Below, one piece after another: positions 53,433 through 62,593 of a stretch of 64,000 bases of DNA. This DNA comes from Hyphomicrobiaceae bacterium (GTDB lineage Bacteria > Pseudomonadota > Alphaproteobacteria > Rhizobiales > Hyphomicrobiaceae), in NCBI GenBank assembly GCA_008933705.1, contig WBUN01000018.1, forward strand, positions 1 to 64,000. The letters are read 5' to 3'. The position numbers and the translations under genes were made by a program. Under the pieces are notes generated by a model. It had not been told where the DNA came from. It ran no database searches and worked only from the letters and a program-made list of their open reading frames with translations. How positions within the stretch are numbered: position 1 is the stretch's first letter; each line of letters opens with the position of its first letter.

Positions 53433-53500
53433 ATCCGGGCCGGCGGAAACAGCGTTCGCCGTGCAACGGTGACAGGTGCCCCATCCCGGCAAGGGCCGCC

Positions 53501-53514
53501 ATGATCGAAATCAA
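53501..53514. promoter_or_regulatory. FNR-type box ATGATCGAAATCAA (one mismatch) between hcrCAB and the CoA-ligase operon
   Basis: Differs from TTGAT-N4-ATCAA only in the first base. No good -10 at class II distance either way. A further palindrome TCAATATTGA (53589-53598) lies 28 bp before the ligase start and could bind another regulator. Confidence 0.45.
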
Positions 53515-53625
53515 GTCAGCCCAGCCGACAAATGGCATGGTCGATGGGTGGCCTAACCAAAATCAAGGACGGGGCTTCCACTCGCCCATCAATATTGACC
53601 ATTGAGGCGCGCCGCACATGGGATC

Positions 53626-55221
53626 ATGACCATCCTTCGTGACTATAACGCTGCCGTCGATTTCGTGGATCGCAACGTCGCTGAGGGCCGCGCTCTCAAG
53701 ACCGCGTTCATTGATCCCTCGCGTCACGTCACCTATGGCGAGTTGCGTGACGCGGCGGCGCGCGTCGGCCCCATGCTGGCCCGCCTCGGCATCGAACCCG
53801 AGAACCGTATCGCACTCGTCCTGCTCGATACCGTCGATTTTCCGATCCTGTTCTGGGGCGCGATACGTGCCGGCATCGTGCCCGTCCTGCTCAATACGCG
53901 GCTCACTGCCGACCAGTATCGCTACCTGTTCGACGATTCGCGCGCGAAGGCCGTCTTCGTTTCGGCTGCGCTCTTGCCGGTGGTGCTCGAGGCCGCGAAG
54001 GAGGCAGCCACATTGCGGGTTGTCGTCGTGGTGGGGGGTGGCCCCGCCAACGTCCCGCGATTCCAATCGCTGCTTGCGGCCGAGAACGAAGGCTCCGTTC
54101 CAGCCCGGACATGCGCCGATGAAGTCGCGTACTGGCTGTACTCCTCAGGCACGACCGGCGCGCCGAAGGGGGTCATGCATGTCCATTCGAGCCCTATGAT
54201 CCTGTCGCAGCTCGCGGGTCAGGACCGCATCGGCATCTGTGAGGAGGACGTCGTCTTCTCCGCGGCGAAGCTCTTCTTCTCCTACGGACTCGGCAACGCC
54301 ATCTTCTGTCCGATGGCGGTGGGAGCAACTTCGGTTCTCTATCCCGAGCGGCCCACGCCGCGGACGGTGTTCGAAACGCTGCACAGCTACCAGCCGACGA
54401 TGCTCTACGCGGTGCCGACGCTCTATGCGGCGATTCTCGCCGATCCCGAGTGCACGCCACAGAACGGCTCTAGCCGGCTTCGGCTGTGCTTCTCGGCGGG
54501 AGAGCCGCTTCCGGCGCACGTCGGGGAGGCCTGGAAGCGCCGGTTCGATCTCGACATCGTCAACGGGGTCGGCTCGACCGAAATGGGTCACCTCTTCCTG
54601 ACCAACCTTCCGAATGCGGTCGAGTACGGCACGGCCGGTGTCGCGGTGAAGGGCTATGATCTCAGGCTGGTCGACGAGGCAGGGCGCGAGGTCGACGACG
54701 GCGAGATCGGCGAGCTGCTGGTCCGCGGCCCATCTTCAGCAGCCGGGTACTGGAACCAGCGCGAAAGGTCGCGCCGCACCTTCGAGGGCGAATGGACCCG
54801 CACGGGCGACAAGTACGTGCGGCGGCCGGATGGAGTCTATCTCTACTGCGGCCGCACCGACGACATGTTCAAGGTGAGCGGCATCTGGGTGTCGCCGTTC
54901 GAGGTCGAAGAGGCGCTCGTAGCCCATCCGGACGTTCTTGAAGCGGCGGTTGTGCCTGCCGAGGACGGCAACGGCCTGACCAAGCCCAAAGCGTATGTCG
55001 TGCTGAAGAACAGGAACGGCCTTGGCCCCAATCGGGCCCTTCACGATGAGCTCAAGGTCCACGTGAAACGCACGATTGGTGCATGGAAGTACCCTCGCTG
55101 GATCGAGTTCGTGGACTCCCTGCCCAAGACCGCAACCGGAAAGATCCAGCGCTTCATGCTGCGGAGCAACCCGTCCCCATCGGCGTCTTGCCTGAATGGA
55201 GGGGGGGCGGCTGATGATTGA
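53626..55221 (+). CDS. Benzoate/4-hydroxybenzoate-type CoA ligase
   Basis: 531 residues from ATG 53626. Adenylate-forming enzyme of the benzoate-CoA ligase family: [18 protein letters not shown] (phosphate loop), [46 protein letters not shown], and the catalytic Lys in [12 protein letters not shown]. It activates an aromatic or cyclohexane carboxylate with ATP and CoA. Facing hcrCAB it could be the 4-hydroxybenzoate ligase (HbaA), but it heads an operon of dehydrogenases and hydratases, so another acid is possible. The 3' end overlaps the next gene by eight bases. Confidence 0.8.
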   Translation: MTILRDYNAAVDFVDRNVAEGRALKTAFIDPSRHVTYGELRDAAARVGPMLARLGIEPENRIALVLLDTVDFPILFWGAIRAGIVPVLLNTRLTADQYRYLFDDSRAKAVFVSAALLPVVLEAAKEAATLRVVVVVGGGPANVPRFQSLLAAENEGSVPARTCADEVAYWLYSSGTTGAPKGVMHVHSSPMILSQLAGQDRIGICEEDVVFSAAKLFFSYGLGNAIFCPMAVGATSVLYPERPTPRTVFETLHSYQPTMLYAVPTLYAAILADPECTPQNGSSRLRLCFSAGEPLPAHVGEAWKRRFDLDIVNGVGSTEMGHLFLTNLPNAVEYGTAGVAVKGYDLRLVDEAGREVDDGEIGELLVRGPSSAAGYWNQRERSRRTFEGEWTRTGDKYVRRPDGVYLYCGRTDDMFKVSGIWVSPFEVEEALVAHPDVLEAAVVPAEDGNGLTKPKAYVVLKNRNGLGPNRALHDELKVHVKRTIGAWKYPRWIEFVDSLPKTATGKIQRFMLRSNPSPSASCLNGGGAADD

Positions 55222-56416
55222 GCTTTCACACCTCGACTGGCCGTTCTTTGCGGAGCAGCATCGGCGCTTTGCTGACGACCTTGTGGAGTGGGCAGGCCGC
55301 GAGGTCTCTTCGCGTGTCGATCATGCCGACGTGGATCGCTGCTGCCGAACCCTGGTGCGCGCTCTCGGAGACGCCGGCTGGCTGAAAGCGGTCGTGCCTG
55401 CCGCCCACGGCGGTCTTTCGGAGAAACTGGATGTGCGGACGCTGTGCCTCGCCCGCGAGATCCTGGCCTGGCACGACAGTCTCGCCGACTTCGCCTTTGC
55501 CATGCAGGGCCTCGGCACCGGCTCGATCTCGCTGTTCGGCAGCGATGAGCTGAAAGCGAAGTACCTGCCGCCGGTGCGTGATGGCCGACACATCGCTGCG
55601 TTCGCGCTGTCGGAGGCCGAAGCAGGCTCTGATGTCAGCGCACTCGCAACGACGGCGACCAAGGACGGCCCTGCGCACGTGCGCCTCGACGGGGCAAAGA
55701 CATGGATCTCCAACGGCGGAATTGCCGATCACTATGTCGTGTTTGCGCGCACCGGTGAAGCGCCTGGCACTAAGGGAATATCGGCATTCGTTGTCGATGC
55801 GGATGCGCCGGGGCTGTCGATAGCCCACCGGATCGAGGTGATCGCTCCACATCCGCTTGCGACGCTGAGCTTCACGGGGTGCCGCGTTCCGCTCGCCAAC
55901 CGTCTCGGTGCCCCGGGGGAGGGCTTCAAGGTGGCCATGGCGACGCTGGATATCTTCCGATCCACCGTCGCCGCGGCCGCATTGGGCTTCGCGCGCCGCG
56001 CTCTCGACGAAGCCCTCAACCGCGCGACGACGCGCAATCTGTTCGGCGCGCCGCTCGCGGACCTGCAATTGACGCAGGCCGCGCTGGCCGACAGCGCCAT
56101 CGATATCGATGCGGCCGCGCTGCTGGTTTACCGGGCGGCCTGGTGCAAGGACCGGGGGGCGGCGCGCGTGTCGCGGGAATCGTCGGCGGCGAAGGCATTC
56201 GCGACCGAAATGGCGCAACGCGCGATCGATCGGGCGGTGCAGCTCTTCGGCGGACACGGCGTCCGCGTCGGCGTCAAGGTCGAGGCGCTCTATCGTGAGA
56301 TCCGAGCGCTGCGCATCTACGAAGGCGCCACCGAAGTGCAGAAGGTCATCGTTGCCCGAGAGCTGCTGAAGGCGTGCAAGGACAGCAGGCGGCAGACAGC
56401 AGGGCGGGCGCCATGA
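55214..56416 (+). CDS. Acyl-CoA dehydrogenase (first of pair)
   Basis: 400 residues from ATG 55214 (GGAGG upstream), inside the ligase 3' end. Acyl-CoA dehydrogenase fold: [36 protein letters not shown] (FAD), [20 protein letters not shown] and the Glu base in [12 protein letters not shown]. It should introduce a double bond into a cyclic or long acyl-CoA. Coupled by ATGA to a second, only distantly similar dehydrogenase. Confidence 0.82.
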   Translation: MIELSHLDWPFFAEQHRRFADDLVEWAGREVSSRVDHADVDRCCRTLVRALGDAGWLKAVVPAAHGGLSEKLDVRTLCLAREILAWHDSLADFAFAMQGLGTGSISLFGSDELKAKYLPPVRDGRHIAAFALSEAEAGSDVSALATTATKDGPAHVRLDGAKTWISNGGIADHYVVFARTGEAPGTKGISAFVVDADAPGLSIAHRIEVIAPHPLATLSFTGCRVPLANRLGAPGEGFKVAMATLDIFRSTVAAAALGFARRALDEALNRATTRNLFGAPLADLQLTQAALADSAIDIDAAALLVYRAAWCKDRGAARVSRESSAAKAFATEMAQRAIDRAVQLFGGHGVRVGVKVEALYREIRALRIYEGATEVQKVIVARELLKACKDSRRQTAGRAP

Positions 56417-57579
56417 TTCTTACCGAAGAGCACGAGCGGATTCGCAAGACGGCACGCGATTTTGCGCGGAACTGGCTGGCCCCGCATTCCGCCGAATGGG
56501 ATCACAATGCGATCTTTCCCCGCAGTGCGCTGCGTGATCTCGGGAAGCTCGGCTTCATGGGCCTCACGGTGCCGCCTGAGTGGGATGGGGCGGGGGCCGA
56601 CTACGTGGCGTGCGCGGTGGCGCTCGAAGAGATCGCGGCCGGAGACGGTGCGGTATCGACGATCGTGAGCGGCCACAACACGGTCGGATGCATGCCGCTC
56701 GTCCAATTCGGCACGCGCGAACAGAAGGAGAAGTTCCTGCGGCCGATGGCACGGGGCGACATGCTCAGCGCCTTCTGCCTGACGGAGCCGCAGGGGGGCT
56801 CCGATGCCGCCGTCATCCGCACGCGCGCCGAGCGGCGAAACAGCGGCTTCCTCCTCAACGGAACGAAGCAGTTCATCACCTCCGGCAAGAACGCAGACGT
56901 CGCGCTCGTCTTTGCCGTCACCGACAGCGCCAAGGGCAAGCACGGCATCAGCTGCTTCATCGTCGAGACCATGCGGCCGGGCTATCGCGTCGGCCGGATC
57001 GAGAGGAAGATGGGGCAGCATGCGTCCGATACGTGCGAGATCCACCTCGAGAACCTCAGCGTCCCGAGGGAGAACCTGCTCGGAGACGAGGGCCAGGGAT
57101 ATCGGATAGCACTTGCGAACCTGGAGGGGGGACGCATCGGCGTAGGCGCGCAGGCGGTCGGCATGGCCCGCGCAGCGTACGAGATTGCGCTTTCCTACGC
57201 CCAGCAACGCAGGAGCTTTGGCAAGACCATCATCGAGCATCAGGCCGTTGCCTTTCGCCTCGCCGACATGGCGACGCAGCTCGAAGCCGCACGCCAGCTC
57301 GTGCTCCACGCCGCAGCCTTGCGCAGCCTGGGTTTGCCGTGCCTGAAGGAAGCCTCGATGGCGAAGATGTTTGCCACGGAGACGGCTGAGCGGGTCTGCT
57401 CGGATGCCATGCAGACCCTGGGTGGCGCCGGCTATATCGCCGATTTCGGCGTGGAGCGCATCTGCCGCGCGGTGCGCGCCACCAAGATCTACGAGGGAAC
57501 CAACGACATCCAGCGTCTCGTCATCGGCCGCGCGCTCGTCCGCGAGGGGGAGCAAGAAGGATTGCGGCCATGTTCATGA
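56413..57579 (+). CDS. Acyl-CoA dehydrogenase (second of pair)
   Basis: 388 residues from the ATG overlapping the preceding stop. [59 protein letters not shown] and the Glu in [13 protein letters not shown] are canonical for short-chain-type dehydrogenases. Pairs of such enzymes occur in alicyclic acid (AliB/BadJ-like) and pimelate-type pathways. The substrate cannot be fixed from sequence; glutaryl-CoA dehydrogenase is not specifically indicated. Confidence 0.82.
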   Translation: MILTEEHERIRKTARDFARNWLAPHSAEWDHNAIFPRSALRDLGKLGFMGLTVPPEWDGAGADYVACAVALEEIAAGDGAVSTIVSGHNTVGCMPLVQFGTREQKEKFLRPMARGDMLSAFCLTEPQGGSDAAVIRTRAERRNSGFLLNGTKQFITSGKNADVALVFAVTDSAKGKHGISCFIVETMRPGYRVGRIERKMGQHASDTCEIHLENLSVPRENLLGDEGQGYRIALANLEGGRIGVGAQAVGMARAAYEIALSYAQQRRSFGKTIIEHQAVAFRLADMATQLEAARQLVLHAAALRSLGLPCLKEASMAKMFATETAERVCSDAMQTLGGAGYIADFGVERICRAVRATKIYEGTNDIQRLVIGRALVREGEQEGLRPCS

Positions 57580-58364
57580 CGAGCGTCTCCGGCGGTGTTG
57601 CGACCGTGGTCCTCGATCGCCCGCCGGTCAACGCCATCACCGAGCAGTGGGTGGAATCGTTCAACGCCAAGCTCGACGAGGTCGTCGGCGGCACCGACTG
57701 CAAGGTCCTGCACATCCGATCCAGCCAGAAAGTGTTCTGCGCCGGTGCCGATCTCCAGGAGGTGCACGAACGCATGAACGTGCGGGATGGCCCGGAGCGG
57801 ATGTATTCCTTCGTGGCCGGCATCCAGCGCCTCTATGCGCGCATCGAGCGATTGCCGCAGGTCACGGTGGCGGAGATCGGGGGGGCGGCCATGGGCGGCG
57901 GGCTGGAGCTGGCGCTCGCATGCGATCTGCGCGTTGCAGCGCGTGAAGCCAAGCTCGGCCTGCCGGAAGCGCGGCTGGGATTGATTCCAGGTGCCGGCGG
58001 AACGCAGCGCCTCAGCATGCTGTGCGGGCCGTCCGTGGCGACCCGGCTCATCCTGGGCGCAGAGGTCGTCGACGGGGCAACGGCGCAAGGGCTTGGCCTC
58101 GTGCAGTGGGCGGTGCCGCGCGCCGAGCTCACCGAGCGCACAGCCGAGATCATCGGGCGGATAGACGCGCTTCCCGCAGGTGCGCTTGCTGCGGCCAAGG
58201 CGTGCATCGCAGCAGCACGAGGGGGCGGGCGCAACGGGTACTCCGAGGAGCTCGAAGCGACACGCCGGCTGCTGAGCGACGCGGAGACACGGCAGAGGGT
58301 CGAGGCGTTTCTGGCGGGCGCCGCCCACAGCGCGCCCGGGAAAAGGAAAGGAGCATCTGCATGA
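57570..58364 (+). CDS. Enoyl-CoA hydratase with complete catalytic pair
   Basis: 264 residues; ATG 57570 has AGAAGG upstream, and ATG 57576 overlapping the previous stop is an alternative. Crotonase fold with oxyanion segment SSQKVFCAGADLQEV, GGAAMGGGLELALACDL (Glu113) and LPEARLGLIPGAGGTQRL (Glu133), so both catalytic glutamates are present. It hydrates the enoyl-CoA made by the dehydrogenases. Coupled to the SDR gene by ATGA. Confidence 0.83.
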   Translation: MFMTSVSGGVATVVLDRPPVNAITEQWVESFNAKLDEVVGGTDCKVLHIRSSQKVFCAGADLQEVHERMNVRDGPERMYSFVAGIQRLYARIERLPQVTVAEIGGAAMGGGLELALACDLRVAAREAKLGLPEARLGLIPGAGGTQRLSMLCGPSVATRLILGAEVVDGATAQGLGLVQWAVPRAELTERTAEIIGRIDALPAGALAAAKACIAAARGGGRNGYSEELEATRRLLSDAETRQRVEAFLAGAAHSAPGKRKGASA

Positions 58365-59107
58365 GACTGGATGGAAAGACCGCGCTGGTCACGGGCGGCG
58401 CGTCCGGGATCGGCAGGGCGACGGTGATGGAGCTGGCCCGCTGCGGTGCGACGGTCATCTGTGCGGATGTGGACGCCACAAGAGGTGCGCAGCTCGTGCG
58501 GGAGGCAGCGGAAACGAGAATCGCCATCGAGTTCTTGGCCGTCGACCTCGCCGATGCCGGCTCGGCCCGCCGCTGCGCCGGCGAGGCGCTCAAGCGTCAT
58601 CCTCGCATCGACATACTCGTCAATGCGGCGGGTTGGAACGACATCCAGCCGTTTGTCGATAACCCTCCCGAGTACATGGATCGCGTCGTTGCCATCAATC
58701 TCGGCGGGACTTTGCATCTCACGCAGGCCCTGCTGCCCTCCATGATTGCGGCCGGCAGGGGAAAGATCGTCAACGTCTCGAGCGACGCGGGGCGTGTGGG
58801 CAGCTCGGGAGAGACCACCTATGCCGCCGCCAAAGGCGGCGTCATCGCGTTCACCAAGTCGCTCGCCCGCGAGGTGGCGCGCTATTCGATCAACGTCAAC
58901 TGCGTCTGCCCGGGGCCAACCGACACGCCGATGCTCCAGTCTCGCCCCGACAAGCTCAAGGAAGCATTCATCCGGGCGATCCCGTTCCGGCGATTTGCCA
59001 AGCCCCAGGAGATCGCAGACGCAATTCTATTCTTTGCCAGCCCCCGCTCCGACTACATCACCGGCCAGGTGTTGAGCGTCAGCGGCGGGCTTACGTTTGC
59101 CGGCTGA
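58361..59107 (+). CDS. BadH-like short-chain dehydrogenase (2-hydroxycyclohexanecarboxyl-CoA dehydrogenase type)
   Basis: 248 residues. [15 protein letters not shown] (NAD), [28 protein letters not shown] with active Ser, Tyr and Lys, and the ending [15 protein letters not shown] closely resemble BadH, which oxidises 2-hydroxycyclohexanecarboxyl-CoA in Rhodopseudomonas. With the ligase, dehydrogenases and hydratase this makes a full beta-oxidation-like set for a cyclic acid such as cyclohexanecarboxylate. The ketocyclohexane hydrolase (BadI) is not recognisable among its neighbours. Confidence 0.78.
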   Translation: MRLDGKTALVTGGASGIGRATVMELARCGATVICADVDATRGAQLVREAAETRIAIEFLAVDLADAGSARRCAGEALKRHPRIDILVNAAGWNDIQPFVDNPPEYMDRVVAINLGGTLHLTQALLPSMIAAGRGKIVNVSSDAGRVGSSGETTYAAAKGGVIAFTKSLAREVARYSINVNCVCPGPTDTPMLQSRPDKLKEAFIRAIPFRRFAKPQEIADAILFFASPRSDYITGQVLSVSGGLTFAG

Positions 59108-59118
59108 AGGAGACGACG

Positions 59119-60009
59119 ATGTCCACGACTACGGGAGCAGCAAAGTCGCAACCGGAAGCGACAGCCCAGAGGTTTCGCCCTTTGCGCATCAATTTCGCAG
59201 ACTTCAAACCCCGGCATTTTGTTTGGCAGCTCGACGGCAAGGTCGCGACGCTGACGCTCAACCGGCCCGAGCGGAAGAATCCCTTGACGCTCGAATCCTA
59301 CGCCGAGCTGCGCGACACCTTCCGCGATCTCGTCTACGCCGACGACGTCAAGAGCATCGTCATTGCCGGAGCGGGCGGCAACTTCTGCTCCGGGGGCGAC
59401 GTGCACGAAATCATCGGTCCTCTCGTTGAGATGCAGCGCAAGGGCGACATGGGCGGGCTGCTCGGCTTCACGCGCATGACCGGTGATCTCGTCAAGGCCA
59501 TGCGCGCCTGCCCGCAGCCGATTGTGGCCGCGATCGATGGGGTCTGTGCCGGCGCCGGCGCCATCCTGGCGATGGCATCCGATCTGCGCTACGGCACGGC
59601 CCGCAGCAAGACGGCCTTTCTGTTCGTGCGCGTCGGACTTGCCGGCGCAGACATGGGCGCGTGCAACATGCTGCCCCGGATCGTCGGGTCGGGGCGGGCC
59701 GCCGAGCTGCTGTACACTGGCCGAGCCATGGACGGAGATGAAGCCGAGCGCTGGGGATTCCTCAACAGGCTGTGCGAGCCGAACGCCTTGTTGGGCGAGG
59801 CGCAGTCCTTGGCGCGATCCCTTGCCGATGGTCCGACCTTCGCGCATGCGATGACCAAGCGCTGCATGCATGAGGAGTGGAGCATGGGGGTTGACGAGGC
59901 CATCGAGGCAGAGGCGCAGGCCCAGGCCATCTGCATGCAGACAAAGGACTACGAGCGGGCCTATGAGGCGTTCGTCAACAAGAGGAAGCCGGTCTTCCAG
60001 GGCAATTGA
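59119..60009 (+). CDS. Crotonase-family protein lacking both canonical glutamates
   Basis: 296 residues with a 35-residue N-terminal extension. Fold motifs are clear ([47 protein letters not shown]) but where hydratases have Glu it reads Ile149 (GAGAIL) and, at the second site, Phe169 in [14 protein letters not shown]. Asp178 or another residue may serve instead, so simple hydration is doubtful; hydrolysis, decarboxylation or isomerisation are options. Last gene of the ligase operon, 11 bases after the SDR. Confidence 0.75.
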   Translation: MSTTTGAAKSQPEATAQRFRPLRINFADFKPRHFVWQLDGKVATLTLNRPERKNPLTLESYAELRDTFRDLVYADDVKSIVIAGAGGNFCSGGDVHEIIGPLVEMQRKGDMGGLLGFTRMTGDLVKAMRACPQPIVAAIDGVCAGAGAILAMASDLRYGTARSKTAFLFVRVGLAGADMGACNMLPRIVGSGRAAELLYTGRAMDGDEAERWGFLNRLCEPNALLGEAQSLARSLADGPTFAHAMTKRCMHEEWSMGVDEAIEAEAQAQAICMQTKDYERAYEAFVNKRKPVFQGN

Positions 60010-60035
60010 CGGCTACTGCACCAGGTATCGATCGC

Positions 60036-60449
60036 TCAGCGGATCAGGGATCGTATCTTCGGCAGAACGGAATTGCGCCATTGGCTTTCGCCGAAGCTCT
60101 GCTGGACAATCCTTTCGTCCGCGATGACAAGCCATAGCGGCACGCCCGCTCCGCGGCCGAGACGGTCACGGTAGGTGCGCAGGTCGTCAGGCCAATACTC
60201 GTCTTTGAGCACGTCCCGCAGCGTCGGCGCCTTCACCTCGCGGTAGACGATGCGCGCGAATTCCGGCGAGGCCCGAAAGGTCATCGCCTCCGTGCCTTGC
60301 CACGAGCGGCAAGGAGCGCAGTCTTCCGCTCCCACATAGAGAAGCATCAGATCGCGTGCGGCCGATGGTCGTGAGCTGAGCCAGCCGAGCGCAAGGCCTG
60401 CGCCTGCAAGCATCAGCACGGTCGCGCCAATCCATCCTCGCGTCGTCAT
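60036..60449 (-). CDS. Membrane-anchored thioredoxin-like protein
   Basis: 137 residues. An N-terminal hydrophobic helix (WIGATVLMLAGAGLALGW) exports a thioredoxin-like domain with Cys44-Ala-Pro-Cys47 in GAEDCAPCRSW. The C-terminus has VPLWLVIADERIVQQS in place of the usual cis-Pro strand. Likely a periplasmic thiol reductase or a regulator of cytochrome or Fe-S assembly. Convergent with the crotonase gene; box 60513-60526 lies 64 bp before the start. Confidence 0.65.
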   Translation of the reverse strand: MTTRGWIGATVLMLAGAGLALGWLSSRPSAARDLMLLYVGAEDCAPCRSWQGTEAMTFRASPEFARIVYREVKAPTLRDVLKDEYWPDDLRTYRDRLGRGAGVPLWLVIADERIVQQSFGESQWRNSVLPKIRSLIR

Positions 60450-60512
60450 CGGCTGGTCTCAACCCCCACCTTGCGGCTGGGAAGCACGCTATTGGGAGGC
60501 GCAGCCATTGCC

Positions 60513-60526
60513 TTGACTGATGTCAA
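60513..60526. promoter_or_regulatory. FNR/DNR-type box TTGACTGATGTCAA
   Basis: Perfect TTGAC-N4-GTCAA palindrome 64 bp upstream of the thioredoxin-like gene on the minus strand. A CAATAG hexamer starts at 60494 (minus strand), 19 bp away, slightly short of ideal class II spacing. Confidence 0.6.
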
Positions 60527-60559
60527 TTTGCCGGGTTCGCCGAGTGGGCGCCGGATGGA

Positions 60560-61276
60560 TCAGGACGCGGCCGCCGACATGGCAGACGTCAGCCACGCGC
60601 CGAGAGCCTCCTGACCCGACTTGGTGACCATGGCGCCGTATCGGCGGGCGTCGGAGCGGAGGCGAGAAATGTCAATCCTTGCGGCGGAAAGCTCGCACGC
60701 GTGCCCGATGAGCCATCGCTCCAAGAGGCGAGGGTCAGCCTCCATGTGAAATTGGAGGCCCAGGACATGCGATCCGATCGCGAAGGCCTGGTTGTCGGTG
60801 ATCGCAGTCGATGCGAGCCGCCTCGCCCCGGCCGGCAGGTCGAACGTATCCCCATGCCAGTGCAGCACTTGCCAGTCGGCCTGCTCCAGATGGGCCAGGC
60901 AAGAGCTGCGACCCTCGGATGTCGGCGTGATCGGCCCATAGCCGATCTCCTTGGCCCTGCCGGCATAGACACTTGCACCCGCGGCGCGGGCAATGAGTTG
61001 CGCCCCCAAGCAGATGCCCAGCGTCGGGCGGGCAGTGGTCAGGCGGTGTTCCAGCAGGCGAAGCTCAGGGAGCAGAAACGGGTAGATGCTCTCATCGTAG
61101 GCTGCGATCGGGCCGCCCAGGACGACCACAAGGTCGGCGGTCCTCAGCTCAGGGGACGCCAGATCATCGATCCCCGCCTCGACATACCTGGCATCGAAGC
61201 CAGCGCGTGCAAGGACAGGCGCGAAGGTTCCCAAGTCCTCGAACGCCACGTGCCGGATCACGACCGCCGTCTTCAT
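60560..61276 (-). CDS. Class I glutamine amidotransferase-like protein
   Basis: 238 residues. Triad present: Cys89 in LGICLGAQLIA, His177 and Glu179 in GLQFHMEAD. The domain is stand-alone, like GuaA-type amidotransferase homologues (family of YfeJ/GMP-synthase-like proteins) that hydrolyse gamma-glutamyl bonds. No synthetase partner is adjacent. It shares orientation with the MaoC-like gene 13 bases upstream, so the two are probably co-transcribed. Substrate unknown. Confidence 0.78.
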   Translation of the reverse strand: MKTAVVIRHVAFEDLGTFAPVLARAGFDARYVEAGIDDLASPELRTADLVVVLGGPIAAYDESIYPFLLPELRLLEHRLTTARPTLGICLGAQLIARAAGASVYAGRAKEIGYGPITPTSEGRSSCLAHLEQADWQVLHWHGDTFDLPAGARRLASTAITDNQAFAIGSHVLGLQFHMEADPRLLERWLIGHACELSAARIDISRLRSDARRYGAMVTKSGQEALGAWLTSAMSAAAS

Positions 61277-61289
61277 GCAGCACTCCTAC

Positions 61290-62327
61290 TTACGGCCATG
61301 CATCGGCCAGTTCATGTGCTTCCGGGTCGGGACGATGATGTGTTGGCCGCCGCTCCAGCAGAAACTGCGGATAAAGGGAAACGACCACGTCTCCGTGCTG
61401 ATTGCGCCCTTCCGTGCCTGCGACCAGCAGGCCCCATCGACCGTGGCCGCCGGCGTTGACCTTATGCTCCGCCCAGCCGCGAAAGCTGATGTGATCTCCT
61501 ATCGACACCGGTGCCTGCCAGCGCAACCATCTTGCGCCGGTTGCGGGTCCGAGAGCGGGCACAGGGCAACCGTCTGCCGCGAGCTGCGCGGCGCGACGCT
61601 TGTAGTACGCGACGATCAGGCTCATCCACGCTGCCACAACATGCCAGTCGCTGACGTGCCGGCCGCTGCCGGTTTCGATGCACTCCTTGCTGCCAGCCAT
61701 AATGCTCTCGAACATGGATACGTTGGCCGAGTCGAAGGTGTAGCTTCCAAGTGCGATCTCATCCCCGCAGCAGACATCCTCGAAGTACTTTATCAAGTGG
61801 TTGCCCGGTCGCGACATGACCTTGGCTCGTCTCGGCGCGCGCACCTCGCAGGGTGGCCGTGGCATACGGGTCCGGCTCTTCCGCGCCCCATATGGCTCGC
61901 CAAACAGCAACTGGCAAGACCAGCGAACCACGATTTCGCCGAGCTGGTTTCGTGCTTCAACCTCTGCATGGCGTCGCGTGACCGCTGGGTCACAGGAACA
62001 TGGCAAGGAAGCGCCCAGTCTCACCTCGCACACGAGATCGTCGCCGGGTCGAACGGGCCTCAGCCATCGCAGATCGTCGATGCTCCCCATGCCGAGATAG
62101 CGCGTATGGCCCGCGAAGGCTTTCCGGAGATCCTGGGCGATCAAGGCGCACGTTTGCCACCCGGAAGCCGCAAGCCCGCGCAGCGGCGTTGCCTCGGCGG
62201 CGCGCTCGTCCATGTGCGCCGGCTGGGGATCGAATGCGCCGGCAAATGCGATGATGCTGTCCCTGTCGAAACGGCGGGGCTCGGTTCGAAGGATCGGATT
62301 GCGTCTGGAAATCGATGGTTGGCTCAT
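61290..62327 (-). CDS. Double hot-dog MaoC-like protein
   Basis: 345 residues. Two hot-dog halves: residues 20-145 with FAGAFDPQPAHMDERAAE and LAASGWQTCALIAQDL (D-x-x-x-H hydratase motif), and 180-320 with FEDVCCGDEIALGSYTF and GSGRHVSDWHVVAAWMS. This two-half layout resembles (R)-specific enoyl-CoA hydratases and mesaconyl-CoA hydratase relatives. Upstream of the amidotransferase; an imperfect FNR-type box lies at 62511-62524. Substrate unknown. Confidence 0.7.
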   Translation of the reverse strand: MSQPSISRRNPILRTEPRRFDRDSIIAFAGAFDPQPAHMDERAAEATPLRGLAASGWQTCALIAQDLRKAFAGHTRYLGMGSIDDLRWLRPVRPGDDLVCEVRLGASLPCSCDPAVTRRHAEVEARNQLGEIVVRWSCQLLFGEPYGARKSRTRMPRPPCEVRAPRRAKVMSRPGNHLIKYFEDVCCGDEIALGSYTFDSANVSMFESIMAGSKECIETGSGRHVSDWHVVAAWMSLIVAYYKRRAAQLAADGCPVPALGPATGARWLRWQAPVSIGDHISFRGWAEHKVNAGGHGRWGLLVAGTEGRNQHGDVVVSLYPQFLLERRPTHHRPDPEAHELADAWP

Positions 62328-62510
62328 GGCTGCTGCCCGGAATCGCGGCTGACCGCCGTCCTTGGACCTGTCGAGCGTTGTCGCAAATCTGAGATATCGA
62401 ACATGGCAGTGGAAAAGACGTACCGCACCATATCGATGGTCAGAAGATCAATGCTCCGCTCGAATCGGCTGCACCGGGATGCATGAAGATTGGTGAGGCG
62501 CGTTCCTGCC

Positions 62511-62524
62511 TTGACTTCGGTTAA
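62511..62524. promoter_or_regulatory. Imperfect FNR/DNR-type box TTGACTTCGGTTAA
   Basis: One mismatch to TTGAC-N4-GTCAA, in the 266-base gap between the NnrS gene end and the MaoC-like start. Orientation suits the MaoC-amidotransferase pair (184 bp upstream). No other feature was seen in the gap. Confidence 0.4.
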
Positions 62525-62593
62525 CCGCGCTCTGGTTTGCCAATGCATTCCACGCCCTGCTTGTGGAAGACGCCGGGGGGCGTCGAGCTCTCC

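Noticed and set aside
53554..53566. Possible second FNR half-site (AACCAAAATCAA) before the CoA ligase
   Set aside because: Only one half-site matches; too weak to list.
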